From Adiantum capillus-veneris (taxonomy: Eukaryota; Streptophyta; Polypodiopsida; Polypodiales; Pteridaceae), in assembly GCA_014529385.2 (NCBI GenBank), contig CM043963.1, forward strand, positions 6,621,001-6,685,000: a stretch of DNA of 64,000 nt. The letters run 5' to 3'. A program made the position numbers and the translations under genes. The stretch's first letter is position 1. Each line of letters starts with the position of its first letter. Positions 20,958-30,452 of the stretch are shown one piece after another. A model generated the notes under the pieces. That model was not told the DNA's origin. It was given only the letters and a program-made list of their open reading frames with translations, and made no database searches.

Positions 20958-21580
20958 GCGTTCATGTCGTCCCCGACATGACCTGATTGTCGATGGCGAT
21001 GTGGTCTTTGCTGTTGTTTTGCTGTTGTAAAGAAAGTATAGACTTATAGCCTTTGCAGTAGCTTGTCCTGTTCGTCCAATCCGATGTACATAGTCTTCAC
21101 ATGATTCAAGAAAATCATAATTGATGACGAACTTTATGTCTTTCACATCCATGCCCCGAGCTGCAGCATCTGTTTCTGTCATTATAGGTCTACTGCCGGA
21201 TCTAAATTCAAAAAGAACCCAATGTCGTTTAGCTTGACTCCTATCATCATGGATAGAGAAAGCTCCATCCAACGCTTGCTCCAGCAAATCTGTCAATTCA
21301 GAGTATTTGTGATTCTTAGAAACAAATTCTACAATCTGTAGAATTGAGTGATTGGCTTTCTGATCTTGTGAGCCAATGACAACTTTGTAAGTATTTTGTA
21401 GAAATTGTATGGCTAAACCCATAACTTCTTTAGGCCAAGTTGCACTTTAATGCAAAGTCTGTCTGTCAGGCCGAATCCAGGACTTAATTATTCTGATTTG
21501 AGGTTCAAAACCCTACCAAGCATTCGATGCGCATTATCAAGGACAAGCTTTTGAGATCCTCTGTTCACTTTTATGTGTGC
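20950..21580 (-). pseudogene. Captured, spliced DEAD-box RNA helicase fragment (A2 copy)
   Basis: Reading on the minus strand from about 21560: 'VLDNAHRML' (motif II, DEAD changed to D-N-A-H), then after a frameshift 'FEPQIRIIKSWIRPDRQTL', a stop, and 'SATWPKEV' (motif III). The open 160-codon frame 20940-21422 continues with 'YKVVIGSQDQKANHSILQIV', 'AFSIHDDRSQAKRHWVL', 'RPIMTETDAAARGMDVKDI' (motif V) and 'YVHRIGRTGQATAKA' (motif VI). The order matches plant p68/DBP2-like helicases (RH20/RH30 type). About 30 residues around motif IV are missing. No introns interrupt it, so it came from processed RNA. It cannot act as a helicase. Confidence 0.9.
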
Positions 21581-23103
21581 TCTTCTTCATTGGGGACTTA
21601 TTTGTTCCTGTGCAATCATGTTGTTAGTGTTGTCTGCAGCTTTGTCATTGTAGGCCATTCTTCAACTCGCCATTGAGGAGAAGTATGCTATGATCTGAAA
21701 TTGGCGCTCCAGTTAATTTGTCAATTGATTTGAGTAGCATTTCCTTATTTTTGATGTAGAAGGAATATGTACAAGAGGATGGTGATAGGTGTCTTTAGAT
21801 TAGGGTCTAAAACCTGGATGACCAAAGGGAAAAAACATGGTGGGAAAAAATGCCTTTGATATACGCTCTTATTAGAGTTGAGCAGTTGAACGTGAAGTAC
21901 CTGTTCATGAAAGGTGAGTGCTTGGCTGAAACACGGAAAGAGTGCCTGATGCAAGTGCCAATTATAGGACACTCTATATGCATATCAGAAATTTGTCAAT
22001 AAAAGCATGCAAGGTGAAAGAAGGAGATGATGGGTGTTTCGAGGAATAAATGTAGCACATGTGACATCAAAAGATGTCTCAATAGCTTCCACCTTTCCAA
22101 GAAGGTTTTTCGATGTAGAAGTTTCTCCACTCATATCTCACTGTGCTCAGTACGTGAGTGTCTTTTGGACCTTCTCCTTCACTTCACCAGACTTAAGTAC
22201 TTAGACTTCGACTCTTTTGCTCACCTATACCATCATGAGCGACACAACGTAAATATGCTCAACTTTTCCAGTTTGAACAGTACCTAGAATAGCTAAGATG
22301 CTTAGACCACAGAGAATATTACTTGAAGTTTTGGGACTAACACCTCACTCATTTTGTGGCTTAGCTGCTCGACTCTGACTTGTATGACTTGTCGGTTGCC
22401 TGTTGACACTGCTTTGTGACAAGTTCTTCGGCTGTTGTAGTGGCTGCTGAGACATACTTCGTGAAGTTTCATCGTTTCCCTGTACCTTCTTCTCTTTGGA
22501 GTGCTCAGGCCTCTCGTCAGTCTTTTCTTCATGTGGATTATGGATTTTTTTATTTTATCTTAATAATAAACAAAGAAAATCTTAAAACAACTCAACAAAA
22601 GAAAAATCATTCAAATAGAAATCCAAATGCTATGTACACTATACACATGTCCCTAGGGGCTCATATATGGATTTTGTCCCCATACTCCTCTGTAACACTA
22701 CAATGAGGGCATATACTCTAAAATTCATCAAAAAATTATCACAATAAAATGCAAAAATTCAATTCATCTCACAAAACATTGCCCTCTAATAGTCATAATG
22801 TTAGGTCCGCATTCAGAATGCCTCCCCCCTTCCTATTTGGAGTCATCCTTTACGACAGGGTATCGCAAAGGGTATGTGTTGTGCTTGGGCAATTAAAAGT
22901 TGTGCCTATGCAGGCCTTGTAATGTAGCCCTATTATGCATAGAAAGTCAATGCATGGAAAAGATTTATGTTGTGCAAGATGTGGGTATAAGCAATTTGCT
23001 TATTGGCATTTGTTGGTGAGGCTTCCTATTCTAAGCAACGTAATGGTCTTTGAAGCTCCTGTATCATTGCTTGATTTAAGCGACTTGCTCTCTTCTAACT
23101 GTA
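21581..23103 (-). other. Conserved 3' non-coding region of A2
   Basis: Counterpart of 15239-16890 in A1, with the internal purine tract at about 22827-22840 and the same 76-codon frame at 22302-22532. Differences from A1 are mainly substitutions. No protein family is recognised. Confidence 0.55.
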
Positions 23104-23955
23104 CTATAATCGTAGGAAGAATTGTAAGAATTCAAGTGGCGATGCACTGACAGCAGTTTTGTTGTTCTTCTTTGGGACCCATTTCTTTGTGATTATTGGC
23201 TGTTTTGTTGCCGACGCTCGTTTGGGAACCCATACTTGCCCGTGCTTTGTTTGTGTTTGAAGAGACTTCTTTGGGATCCACCTTTTTGTTGTGTGAGTCG
23301 ACAGTGGTTTTTGCTTCAGCCCTTGTACGCTTGGTTGGTGATGGGATGCAGGCTTTGAAAGTTGATACTGTGGTTGTTTTGGAATCCAAATGAATTCGTG
23401 ACTTTTTGGTGCTTGAATCAACTTCTTTGGAGCCCAAACCAGAGTTGTGAAAGCTTGCGACTTTGTGATATTTTTACCCGTTCGTGCACGCTTTCCTTGT
23501 TTTTGTTTTGGTGTTGGATCTTGTGATTTTTCATTAGAGATCTTTCTCTTCTTGATCCATATCTGTTTTTGGCCAATATGGCTTTTTGGTATCCAGATTT
23601 GTCGCGCTTTTTGGATTTGACTTGTTGTCGTGTTCTTTTCACCTGTCATGGTTTTTGCTAAAAAGGTTGGTGATAGTAATGGCCTGAGTTGATGATAGGG
23701 GATGTTGCACGGTTCATCACTATCGCTACTATCCTCAGCAAGGATGACTTCTTGTACTTTCCCTTTATTTTTTGGCTGGTAGTGGAAAGTTCCTGTCTGT
23801 TTGCTCGTGGGTGGTAGTTTCTTGAAGGACTTTTCTAGCCCATTGATTAGAGCATTGTTAGCTCGTTGCTTTGGTCGTATTCCTCCCAGCTGAGTCTTTG
23901 CCTCCTTATTAGGAGCCATGTATGAGGATTCTTGTGGTGGATGTGTCTTCACCAA
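23104..23955 (-). CDS. W-[IV]-P-K repeat protein region of A2, intact frame
   Basis: A 283-codon open frame with an acidic patch (ILAEDSSDSDEPC) followed by a basic region carrying W-I-P-K, W-I-K-K, W-A-P-K, W-I-P-K, W-I-P-K, W-V-P-K and W-V-P-K. One more W-I-P-K occurs just upstream in the same register (about 23970). The intervals are rich in Lys, Gln, Ser and Thr. The register continues back through two stops near 24287 to the protease, so the ancestral product was probably one gag-protease-repeat polyprotein. No known domain is recognised; an RNA-binding or structural role is only a guess from the charge. Confidence 0.65.
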   Translation of the reverse strand: MVKTHPPQESSYMAPNKEAKTQLGGIRPKQRANNALINGLEKSFKKLPPTSKQTGTFHYQPKNKGKVQEVILAEDSSDSDEPCNIPYHQLRPLLSPTFLAKTMTGEKNTTTSQIQKARQIWIPKSHIGQKQIWIKKRKISNEKSQDPTPKQKQGKRARTGKNITKSQAFTTLVWAPKKLIQAPKSHEFIWIPKQPQYQLSKPASHHQPSVQGLKQKPLSTHTTKRWIPKKSLQTQTKHGQVWVPKRASATKQPIITKKWVPKKNNKTAVSASPLEFLQFFLRL

Positions 23956-24288
23956 GGACTTTGGAATCCACTTTTGATGGACTTTATTCGTGTAGCGATG
24001 ACATTGATTCCCGGGTCGTTGATTGTTTTGAAGCTCGAGGTGTTCTACAGAGTCATAGAACTCGTCGTCTTCTTCATCTTTTGATTCTCCACATGTCTTT
24101 GCTTGCTCCTTATTTCGAGAGCTTGTTGATGTCTGGACCTCTTAATTTTCCTGGATTACACTCACTACAAAATAAGGAACGACATCATAGACATTTTCAT
24201 CACAAAACTTTGTTGTGGGAGCATACTCCACGGCGCACACGTCCAGAGTAGCCAAGATGTGTTCCCATCCAAAAGGCTCTAACTCTTA
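23956..24288 (-). pseudogene. Linker between protease and W-[IV]-P-K region of A2
   Basis: Same register as both neighbours, containing 'ELEPFGWEHILATLDVCAVE' and an acidic 'ESKDEEDDEFYDSVEH', matching A1 at 14050-14300. Stops near 24287 and one further stop interrupt it. It shows that the two open frames of A2 were once continuous. Confidence 0.65.
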
Positions 24289-26127
24289 TTAAGGAAATGG
24301 TTCTGGGATGTAGTCCATATCCTCTATAACCCGCTCTAGGATACATTCCTCACGTTTCAAGCTACCACATTGTGAAGCTCCACACATCCACAGTTCTCTA
24401 GGCTTACCTAACAAAACTGGAAGTTCTGATCCTGCTACTGTGGCTGAATCAAACTCCTCAACCGGTGTTCTCGTCACATCCCTATAGCTATGGTCCCTCA
24501 AGTTTATCTTTGTTATGGTTTCCATATGTCTCAGGTATATATGGTCATAACCCCAATCTTGGACCATTTTCAATTGTCGCGTGAATGGTCTTCCCAGAAT
24601 GATTTCATAGTTTTTCTTCTTGTCAAAGTCAACAACAGCAAAAGTGTGTTCATATTCAATGCCACAAGAAGTAACAAGTACTTTTTCTAGCAGTCCTATG
24701 GGCTTTTCCTTGTGTCCTTCTGCAAGCTGCAGGGTCATTCGTGTGGATCTCAAGGCAGGTTTTCCCCACTTTTTCGAAACCTCTTTGGTTGCAATGGCCA
24801 CACCAGCTCCACTGTCAAGGATTGCCATGGTTTTTACACCATTTAATTCCATAGGAAGGGTGGTGTTTCCATCTTCTCCCTCGTAATACTCGCCTACTTT
24901 GTTTAATGGCACTGGCCTAGTATTTAGTTGAGGCATTTCAAGCTCTTTGATGCCTTCCTCGATTTGAGTCATTGGGATTTTTACACCAAATTTCTCTAGA
25001 CATTTACCCACATTAGCCCACATGTTTGGTCTTATTCTGAGCAACTCGGCTAACATTATTGTACAAGTGACTAGGGTAGATAGAATATCTACTAGCCCCT
25101 TTGAATCGATGGCCTTGTTGGGAGATAGTTGCCGTGATGGGACTGCAACCACATCTGACTTGGTCTCGTACTCTCCCATGTAGGACGGTAGTGTTCTTAG
25201 CGAATGGGGTTGACTATCCATAGATTGTACAGATCCTTTGTCGCCCCAACACGATTGCACGTCTCGATTCATTTGAGATCTAGTCTCAAATTCCTCTACT
25301 GGTGGTAGAAACACTCCTCGTTTATCACGAGTCTTGTCTACTTGTCTTCTTAGGTCATCGGCTTCATTGGCCTCTCTGACTTGTTTCCACAATTCGTCAA
25401 GACCATCTATCTCTTTACAATCCTCAGGTATAGCATGGTGAAATCCCTCGGAAGATTTATCCGTGGTATTCAGTACTATCCTTGGTTCTAATGTTGGGTC
25501 TTTGAGGTTTGGTCTGTGATCATGACTAGAATCCGGCTCTTTTAGTTCCTGGTTTGGTGGGATTACTTGTTTAGGCATGACACGGCTCACATCCTCAGGG
25601 TTTGCAACTGGTGGTTCTAGTAAATCTTGGGTTGTTTGAATCATTTTCTGGCACATTTCAAATTTTTGCTTTTCTAGCTCCGCATAGGGATATGTCATCC
25701 ACCTTTGTTCTTGGGTTTGATTGTTTTTGAGCCTCGCATCATAGGCTTTCAAGAGGGTATCTAATGTCTCATTAACCTTCTCTACCAACACAGATCCTCC
25801 TAAACTAGCACTTCTCGGTTTCTCATCCATTGATGGTTCTTCTAGAGGTTTAACCATCTGTGTAAGAGAAGGTGCTTCCTTTTCCTCATGTTGTTTTATC
25901 TTCTCCTCGGCTTCAGTAAGCTTCTCAGCTAGGGATTTTTTCTCTCGTTCCCTGCGTGCTTTCATCCTAGTCTTTCTAGCTTTCCAACTATTTCGTTTGC
26001 TCTTGGTTTTCTGACTAGGTGCGTCTCTGTTTGGTCCATCATCTGTCTTTGGACTCATGTCACTTTCCGTGTTCTTTGTCTCTGGATTCTCATCAACTTT
26101 CTTTTGAGCTTGTGCTCTCGTAACCAC
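24289..26127 (-). CDS. Gag C-terminus fused to retropepsin, A2
   Basis: A 612-codon frame on the minus strand. The first 200 residues match the coiled-coil-like gag region of A1 (K/E-rich, with 'SLAEKLTEAEEKIKQHEE'). Residues about 400-430 contain 'MAILDSGAGVAIATK', the aspartic protease active site, followed by 'LQLAEGHKEKPIG' and 'EIILGRPFTRQL'. Gag and protease are fused in one frame, with no frameshift site, unlike A1. A stop just upstream at 26170 separates it from the rest of gag. No RT follows. Confidence 0.85.
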   Translation of the reverse strand: MVTRAQAQKKVDENPETKNTESDMSPKTDDGPNRDAPSQKTKSKRNSWKARKTRMKARREREKKSLAEKLTEAEEKIKQHEEKEAPSLTQMVKPLEEPSMDEKPRSASLGGSVLVEKVNETLDTLLKAYDARLKNNQTQEQRWMTYPYAELEKQKFEMCQKMIQTTQDLLEPPVANPEDVSRVMPKQVIPPNQELKEPDSSHDHRPNLKDPTLEPRIVLNTTDKSSEGFHHAIPEDCKEIDGLDELWKQVREANEADDLRRQVDKTRDKRGVFLPPVEEFETRSQMNRDVQSCWGDKGSVQSMDSQPHSLRTLPSYMGEYETKSDVVAVPSRQLSPNKAIDSKGLVDILSTLVTCTIMLAELLRIRPNMWANVGKCLEKFGVKIPMTQIEEGIKELEMPQLNTRPVPLNKVGEYYEGEDGNTTLPMELNGVKTMAILDSGAGVAIATKEVSKKWGKPALRSTRMTLQLAEGHKEKPIGLLEKVLVTSCGIEYEHTFAVVDFDKKKNYEIILGRPFTRQLKMVQDWGYDHIYLRHMETITKINLRDHSYRDVTRTPVEEFDSATVAGSELPVLLGKPRELWMCGASQCGSLKREECILERVIEDMDYIPEPFP

Positions 26128-27047
26128 TTGAACTGGTACAACATTTTCATTTTCTGAGCTACTAGGGAGCTAAAAAATCCCTGATACATTTGTCATGATT
26201 TTCCTGATTTGGTTGGCGTTTTTCGGGAAATCGGGGATCAAGTGAGTGATGCCACACTCAAGACAATAGGCATTTACTTCAGTGATCTCCGTATGAGGAC
26301 ATTGTTTGACCAAGTGGTTGTCACGACTTTTGTGACAATCTGTCTCTGGTTGAGGAGATTCTTTTAGCATTTCCTCTTGGCTATAAGAAAGCTTTGACCT
26401 AGATAAGCCACTATTTGCAATGAATCGCAATGTCCTTTCGTCCATTTCATACCTTCTTTCTTTTGACTGAAACCCAGGAGGTGGAGGTTGTACCGGCCTC
26501 AGTACTCCATGTGTTTCTCTCACATTTTGTTGCTCTGAAGGGTAGTACTCACTTTGGTTTCTATACCACATTGTAGTTGGTACTGGCATTGGTTTATTTG
26601 ATGCTTCCATCATTGGCATGTATCTCATGTCTACCTGCATTCTAGCACCTGGCAGCGAAGGTTGTTGTCCTAAGACAAGCAGTGGCCTTAAAACTCCTAC
26701 TGGTCTTGGCGCATTCCCCGTAATGTATCTAGGTGGAATAGGTGCTTCTGGAACAGGTTGTACATACCTCTCCCTAGCATTTTCCATGCTATAATAGCAC
26801 TCTCCCCCGGTATGGTTCGTCCATTTTCTCTCAATTTCATACCACTTCGGCTCTCCCGAATCAAACCTTACAAGAGGAATCAACCCCTTGACCAAGTCGT
26901 CGATAAGCTTTTCTTGATCAATAGGTGCCGTTGGCTTGGCAATGGACTCACTTATCTGTGAAACACTGTGCTGAGAGGATGTGTCATCTCCTTGACTCTT
27001 TAAGTCCTTTTCTTTGTATGCCTCACAGTTATCCACTAGATAAAGAT
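26128..27047 (-). CDS. Gag middle region of A2, truncated at its N-terminal side
   Basis: A frame of about 290 codons matching A1 gag from 'LYLVDNCEAYKEKDLKSQGD' onward, with the proline-rich stretch and the Cys/His region. The last zinc-ligand position is changed: A1 has C-L-E-C-G-I-T-H-L-I-P-D-C, whereas here the final Cys is Phe. It stops at TAG just before the next frame. At its upstream end the frame passes into copia integrase sequence at about 27047, the breakpoint. Confidence 0.75.
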
Positions 27048-28159
27048 CTTCTTTCATGAATGGCAGTTGTTAGTGTTCGATTCATAATGTGTACTGCTAT
27101 ATGAACTGCTTCAGCCCAATATGTTAATGGCATAATCATCTCATTCATCATGGCTCTTTCAATCTCTACTATGCCTCTATTCTTTCTCTGAGCAACTTCA
27201 TTTTGTTGTGGTGTGTATCTGCAAGTAATCTGTCTTCTTATGCCTTGTTCACGTAAGTAATCATCAAAATTGTGTGACATGTACTCTCCCCCTCCATCTG
27301 TAGGTAGGCATTTAATTTGACAACCATTCTCTTTCTCAACCATAACTTTGAACTCCAAGAATACCTTGAATGCCTTTGACTTTGCCTTTAGAAAGTAAAC
27401 CCATGTCATTCTGTTGTAATCATCTGTGAATGTGATAAAATATTGACAACCATTCGGCGTAGCATGATCACAAGGTCCCCAAATATCTGAATGAACAATT
27501 TCCAAAGGACTTTGGCTAATTCTCCCCCTCTTTGGAAATGGTAAACGAGATTGCTTTCCAAATTGACAAGCTTCACAAACATGATCAAAATTCAATCTGC
27601 CAAACTTTGGTAATCCACGTACAATTTGATTTGATTGCATGTGCTTTAGTCTTCTAAAATTGATATGACCAATCCTCTTATGCCATAACTTTGCCCAATC
27701 ATCTTGAGTGGCTGATTTGTTTGCATACATACCGTTGTGTAAACATGGATCTCCAGCTTCCAATGAGAACAAGCTACCTTTCTTTCTTCCATGTGCCAAT
27801 ATATTGCATGGTTTGCCTTTGTGAAACTCATCTATGAAGCAGTCATAATGATTAAAATGGACTTGCAACCCTGATCTATCATTTGTCCAAATGATGATAA
27901 ATTCTTTGTGATTGAAGGCACATATAGAACATCTCCCAATGTGTTGTATGTCCTGTCTTTTTCTAGCAATGGAACTGAACCAGCATGCGGTAATCCTATG
28001 CATAGTATCATCACCTGTAGCGACAAACTCATCCTCTTCTAACTTCTCTTTTCTGTCAAACCATTCACCATGATATGTCATATGATTTGTGGCACCACTA
28101 TCTAAACACCAATCATCTGTATGATGTGGCTCCACCATGCTTCCAACAACATGTTCCAT
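27048..28159 (-). pseudogene. Copia protease-integrase
   Basis: A frame of about 370 codons begins near the protease motif 'WCLDSGATNHMTYHG' (about 28080-28124). The zinc-binding HHCC region follows: 'LWHKRIGHINFRRL' and, 30 residues later, 'CEACQFGKQSRLPF'. The catalytic core has 'EIVHSDIWGP' and 'TFTDDYNRMTWV', then 'PTDGGGEY' and 'TPQQNEVAQRKNR' carrying the later acidic residues. The middle part after the protease (about 27900-28000) looks frameshifted. It is truncated after 'YWAEAVHIAVHIMNRT'. Confidence 0.88.
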
Positions 28160-29118
28160 AGGAAATAAATGTCCACTCGATCTATTGTCATATATGTTTT
28201 GATCATGAGGATTGTATCCAGCAAAGTTTCGTCCATGTCTGCCATAACCTCGACCTCTTCCACCACGATCACGATTTTGATTTAGCCTTGTGTAACATTC
28301 TCTTTCAAGGTGACCATAAATGCCACATCTATTACAATATCCATCTCTTTGAGGACGTACAAATTGTCCACCTCCACGTCCATGAGGTTGAGCTCTCCCC
28401 CTACCTCTATGGCTGTAATCATTGTAACTTTGATTTTGTTGGTTTTTCCATTGACCTCTTCCAGTATTGTTTCCACGACCATAGTTTCCTCTTCCACCTC
28501 TATTCCATGACCTCTAGAGTAAAAAAACTGATCTCTGGAAAAAAAATTTTAAGTAGAAGGACCTAAATTGCCTATCTTCACCTCTTCTTGCAAACAAAGG
28601 TTTACTAACTCTTCAAAATCAGGCATGTGTCCTCGAATAGATATAGATGTATCCAATGATTTATATATATATTCGGTTTATCTCTGTCACATAATCTGAT
28701 ATGGATCTATTTCCTCGCCATACACAATGTAAAATTTGCTTCAAGTAAACTTTTCGTGGTTCTGTATTGGAGCTGTTCATCCTTGCTAGTATCTCCCATG
28801 CTTCTTTTGGAGATTGAGCCTTCTTCACATGTGGTATAAAGAAATCACTAATGCATAGTGGAATCCAATGTATCACTTTCCTTGAATTCTCGATCCACTT
28901 CTTGTAAGCTTCTACTCATGCTTTTCATGTTTTATGTGCTTCAATATTCTCTCTCTTTGGTTCCAAACCAACCTTGGGACACTCTTGTTCACCTGTAATG
29001 TAGTCCCATAAACCTTTGCCCATGATAAAGTTATCCATCCTATAAGACCACATACTGTAGTTCTCTCTGGTTAGCTTCTCTCCAACAATCTATGTGACTT
29101 GAGTTGAACTTTCTGCCA
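28160..29118 (-). pseudogene. Copia gag with zinc knuckle, decayed
   Basis: Starts with MAESSTQVT at 29118. The frame gives 'LTRENYSMWSYRMDNFIMGK' and 'PKEAWEILARMN', typical of copia gag. Stops and frameshifts follow. Near 28300-28345 a zinc knuckle C-N-R-C-G-I-Y-G-H-L-E-R-E-C (C-x2-C-x4-H-x4-C) lies among Arg/Gly repeats. It would package element RNA but is not intact. Confidence 0.8.
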
Positions 29119-30014
29119 TCTTCACTCTCTCAATTGCTTCCAAATGATTTTGACAAAATTTTGGCACAATTCCCTTTGTATTTGGACAATATCTCAAGTG
29201 ACAATCTCAACCAAAGTACTCATAAACACTGACAAAAAATCTCTCACTGCCAAGGGAAAATCCACAGACTCATTTTGACACAGACTGGCTCAATACTATG
29301 CATAAATACTCTAAAACAATGTCCACATGGACCTGTATGAAAATGCAATCCATACGCTGTCATGTACCACATATCCATACATCCACCTTCATCCCATAGT
29401 CATAAAAGACATATGAGGTTTTTAGTGGGGCCAGTCAAGGGTTCGCTCCAGTACCTAATCCACCTTGCCAAGGTACCAAAGCTCCTAAGTCAAGGCTTCA
29501 AAAAACCTCACTTGACCCTCATAAAGGCTGCAGTTTTCCAAAATACATTAATTGCATATCTATACATAACCACAAAGTACTCAATCTGATAATATAACTG
29601 CCTCAACTTCTTTCCACAACCTTTCTTACATAGGCAACTGTCCATAACGGACCCACAACAACCAAACATAATCTTTGATAACACAATATCATGATGCAAA
29701 GCTCTATGTTGCTCTCCAAAACCTGTGTACATACTGAATTTCTCACCTGTAACCTGTAAATCTACTGCCGAGTGCAGAACTGGAAATCTCCTATGCCTGT
29801 GTGAGTTGGCTGTTTGCTGCAAAAAAAACTTTGTTGCAGATTTTGACAAATTTGAGCATGCCAATGCGTGCGGAATGCCCAAAAACATAAAGATAGAATC
29901 CTGGATCACTGTATTTTGAGTTCGGGTGAGGAAGTTATGACCAAAAAACCTCTCTTTTTGGCTGTTTTCCAGAGCTGCGAAAATCTTTGTATTGACTGTA
30001 GCTCCTTAAACTGA
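29119..30014 (-). other. Copia leader
   Basis: Untranslated region between the primer site and gag. It has no recognised protein or RNA. Confidence 0.5.
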
Positions 30015-30026
30015 GCTCTGATACCA
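30015..30026 (-). promoter_or_regulatory. Copia primer-binding site, initiator-tRNA-Met type
   Basis: Minus strand TGGTATCAGAGC, three bases from the LTR end, matches the standard plant initiator-Met primer site. Confidence 0.85.
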
Positions 30027-30029
30027 CTT

Positions 30030-30267
30030 TGTAGAGTGCGCAGGTGATGGAGAAGGTAGGAAAGAAGACTACACACACACACACACTAACACGCATCGAG
30101 ACACACACACACACACAATCGTTACCCTGCAGCAACCATTCAACTTGTTGCTCTCACTCTTCTTCTTTTCTAAACTATTATCCAAAGTATATTTACAACA
30201 TAGTATAGTCAGTGTCCGGCCATCCATTGCATAACGGCCATATTCTTTAACATGGTATTCTTGAACA
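30030..30267 (-). repeat. Copia 5' LTR, minus strand
   Basis: 238 bp. On the minus strand it starts TGTTCAAGAATACC and ends CACTCTACA. It contains an AC-rich microsatellite (about 30070-30118). Next to it, TACTT (30268-30272) would be one target duplication; the partner is lost with the 3' end. Confidence 0.75.
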
Positions 30268-30452
30268 TACTTCACTTTGGAGGGATGGATTGCCCATGGC
30301 TTGTTGAAGCCTAGAAACAAGATAGTTATTGCAAGGCTGAAAATCTCATATTCTACTTACTCACATGCAATTAATAATACCAACCATTTAACACTATCTT
30401 GATGACCTGGCTTCTTGAGCCAAAAAATAGAAACCTTGTGCTCTGAGACAAA
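30268..30452 (-). pseudogene. Chromovirus copy a: start of gag and primer-site region
   Basis: The minus strand encodes 'KPWAIHPSKVK', the same gag N-terminal phrase as copy c near 58790. The sequence next to the LTR matches copy c at 59221-59346, with the primer site decayed (GCTCTGAGACA). The rest of this gag was displaced by the copia insertion. Confidence 0.75.

Larger units (their letters stand above)
19991..27047 (-). mobile_element. Element A2: 5'-truncated inverted copy of the A family
   Basis: On the minus strand this element has, from its 3' end, an LTR (19991-20945), a polypurine tract, a longer helicase fragment, the conserved 3' non-coding region, the W-[IV]-P-K frame, the protease and the gag C-terminal half. 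It ends at about 27047 within gag, joined directly to a copia integrase sequence, so its leader and 5' LTR are missing from the window. It faces A1 tail to tail across about 1.8 kb. Its frames are better preserved than those of A1. Confidence 0.88.
27048..30267 (-). mobile_element. Ty1/copia element, 5' part, minus strand
   Basis: In minus orientation: a 238-bp 5' LTR (30030-30267), an initiator-Met-type primer site, an 890-bp leader, gag with a zinc knuckle, protease and most of integrase. The integrase breaks off at 27047, and RT, RNase H and the 3' LTR are absent here. The element inserted into the gag start of chromovirus copy a, and a later rearrangement joined its integrase to the A2 gag. 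Confidence 0.88.

Noticed and set aside
20940-21422. A functional host DEAD-box helicase gene
   Set aside because: The N-terminal half and motif IV region are missing, motif II is D-N-A-H, stops and a frameshift occur upstream, and the fragment lies inside an LTR element.
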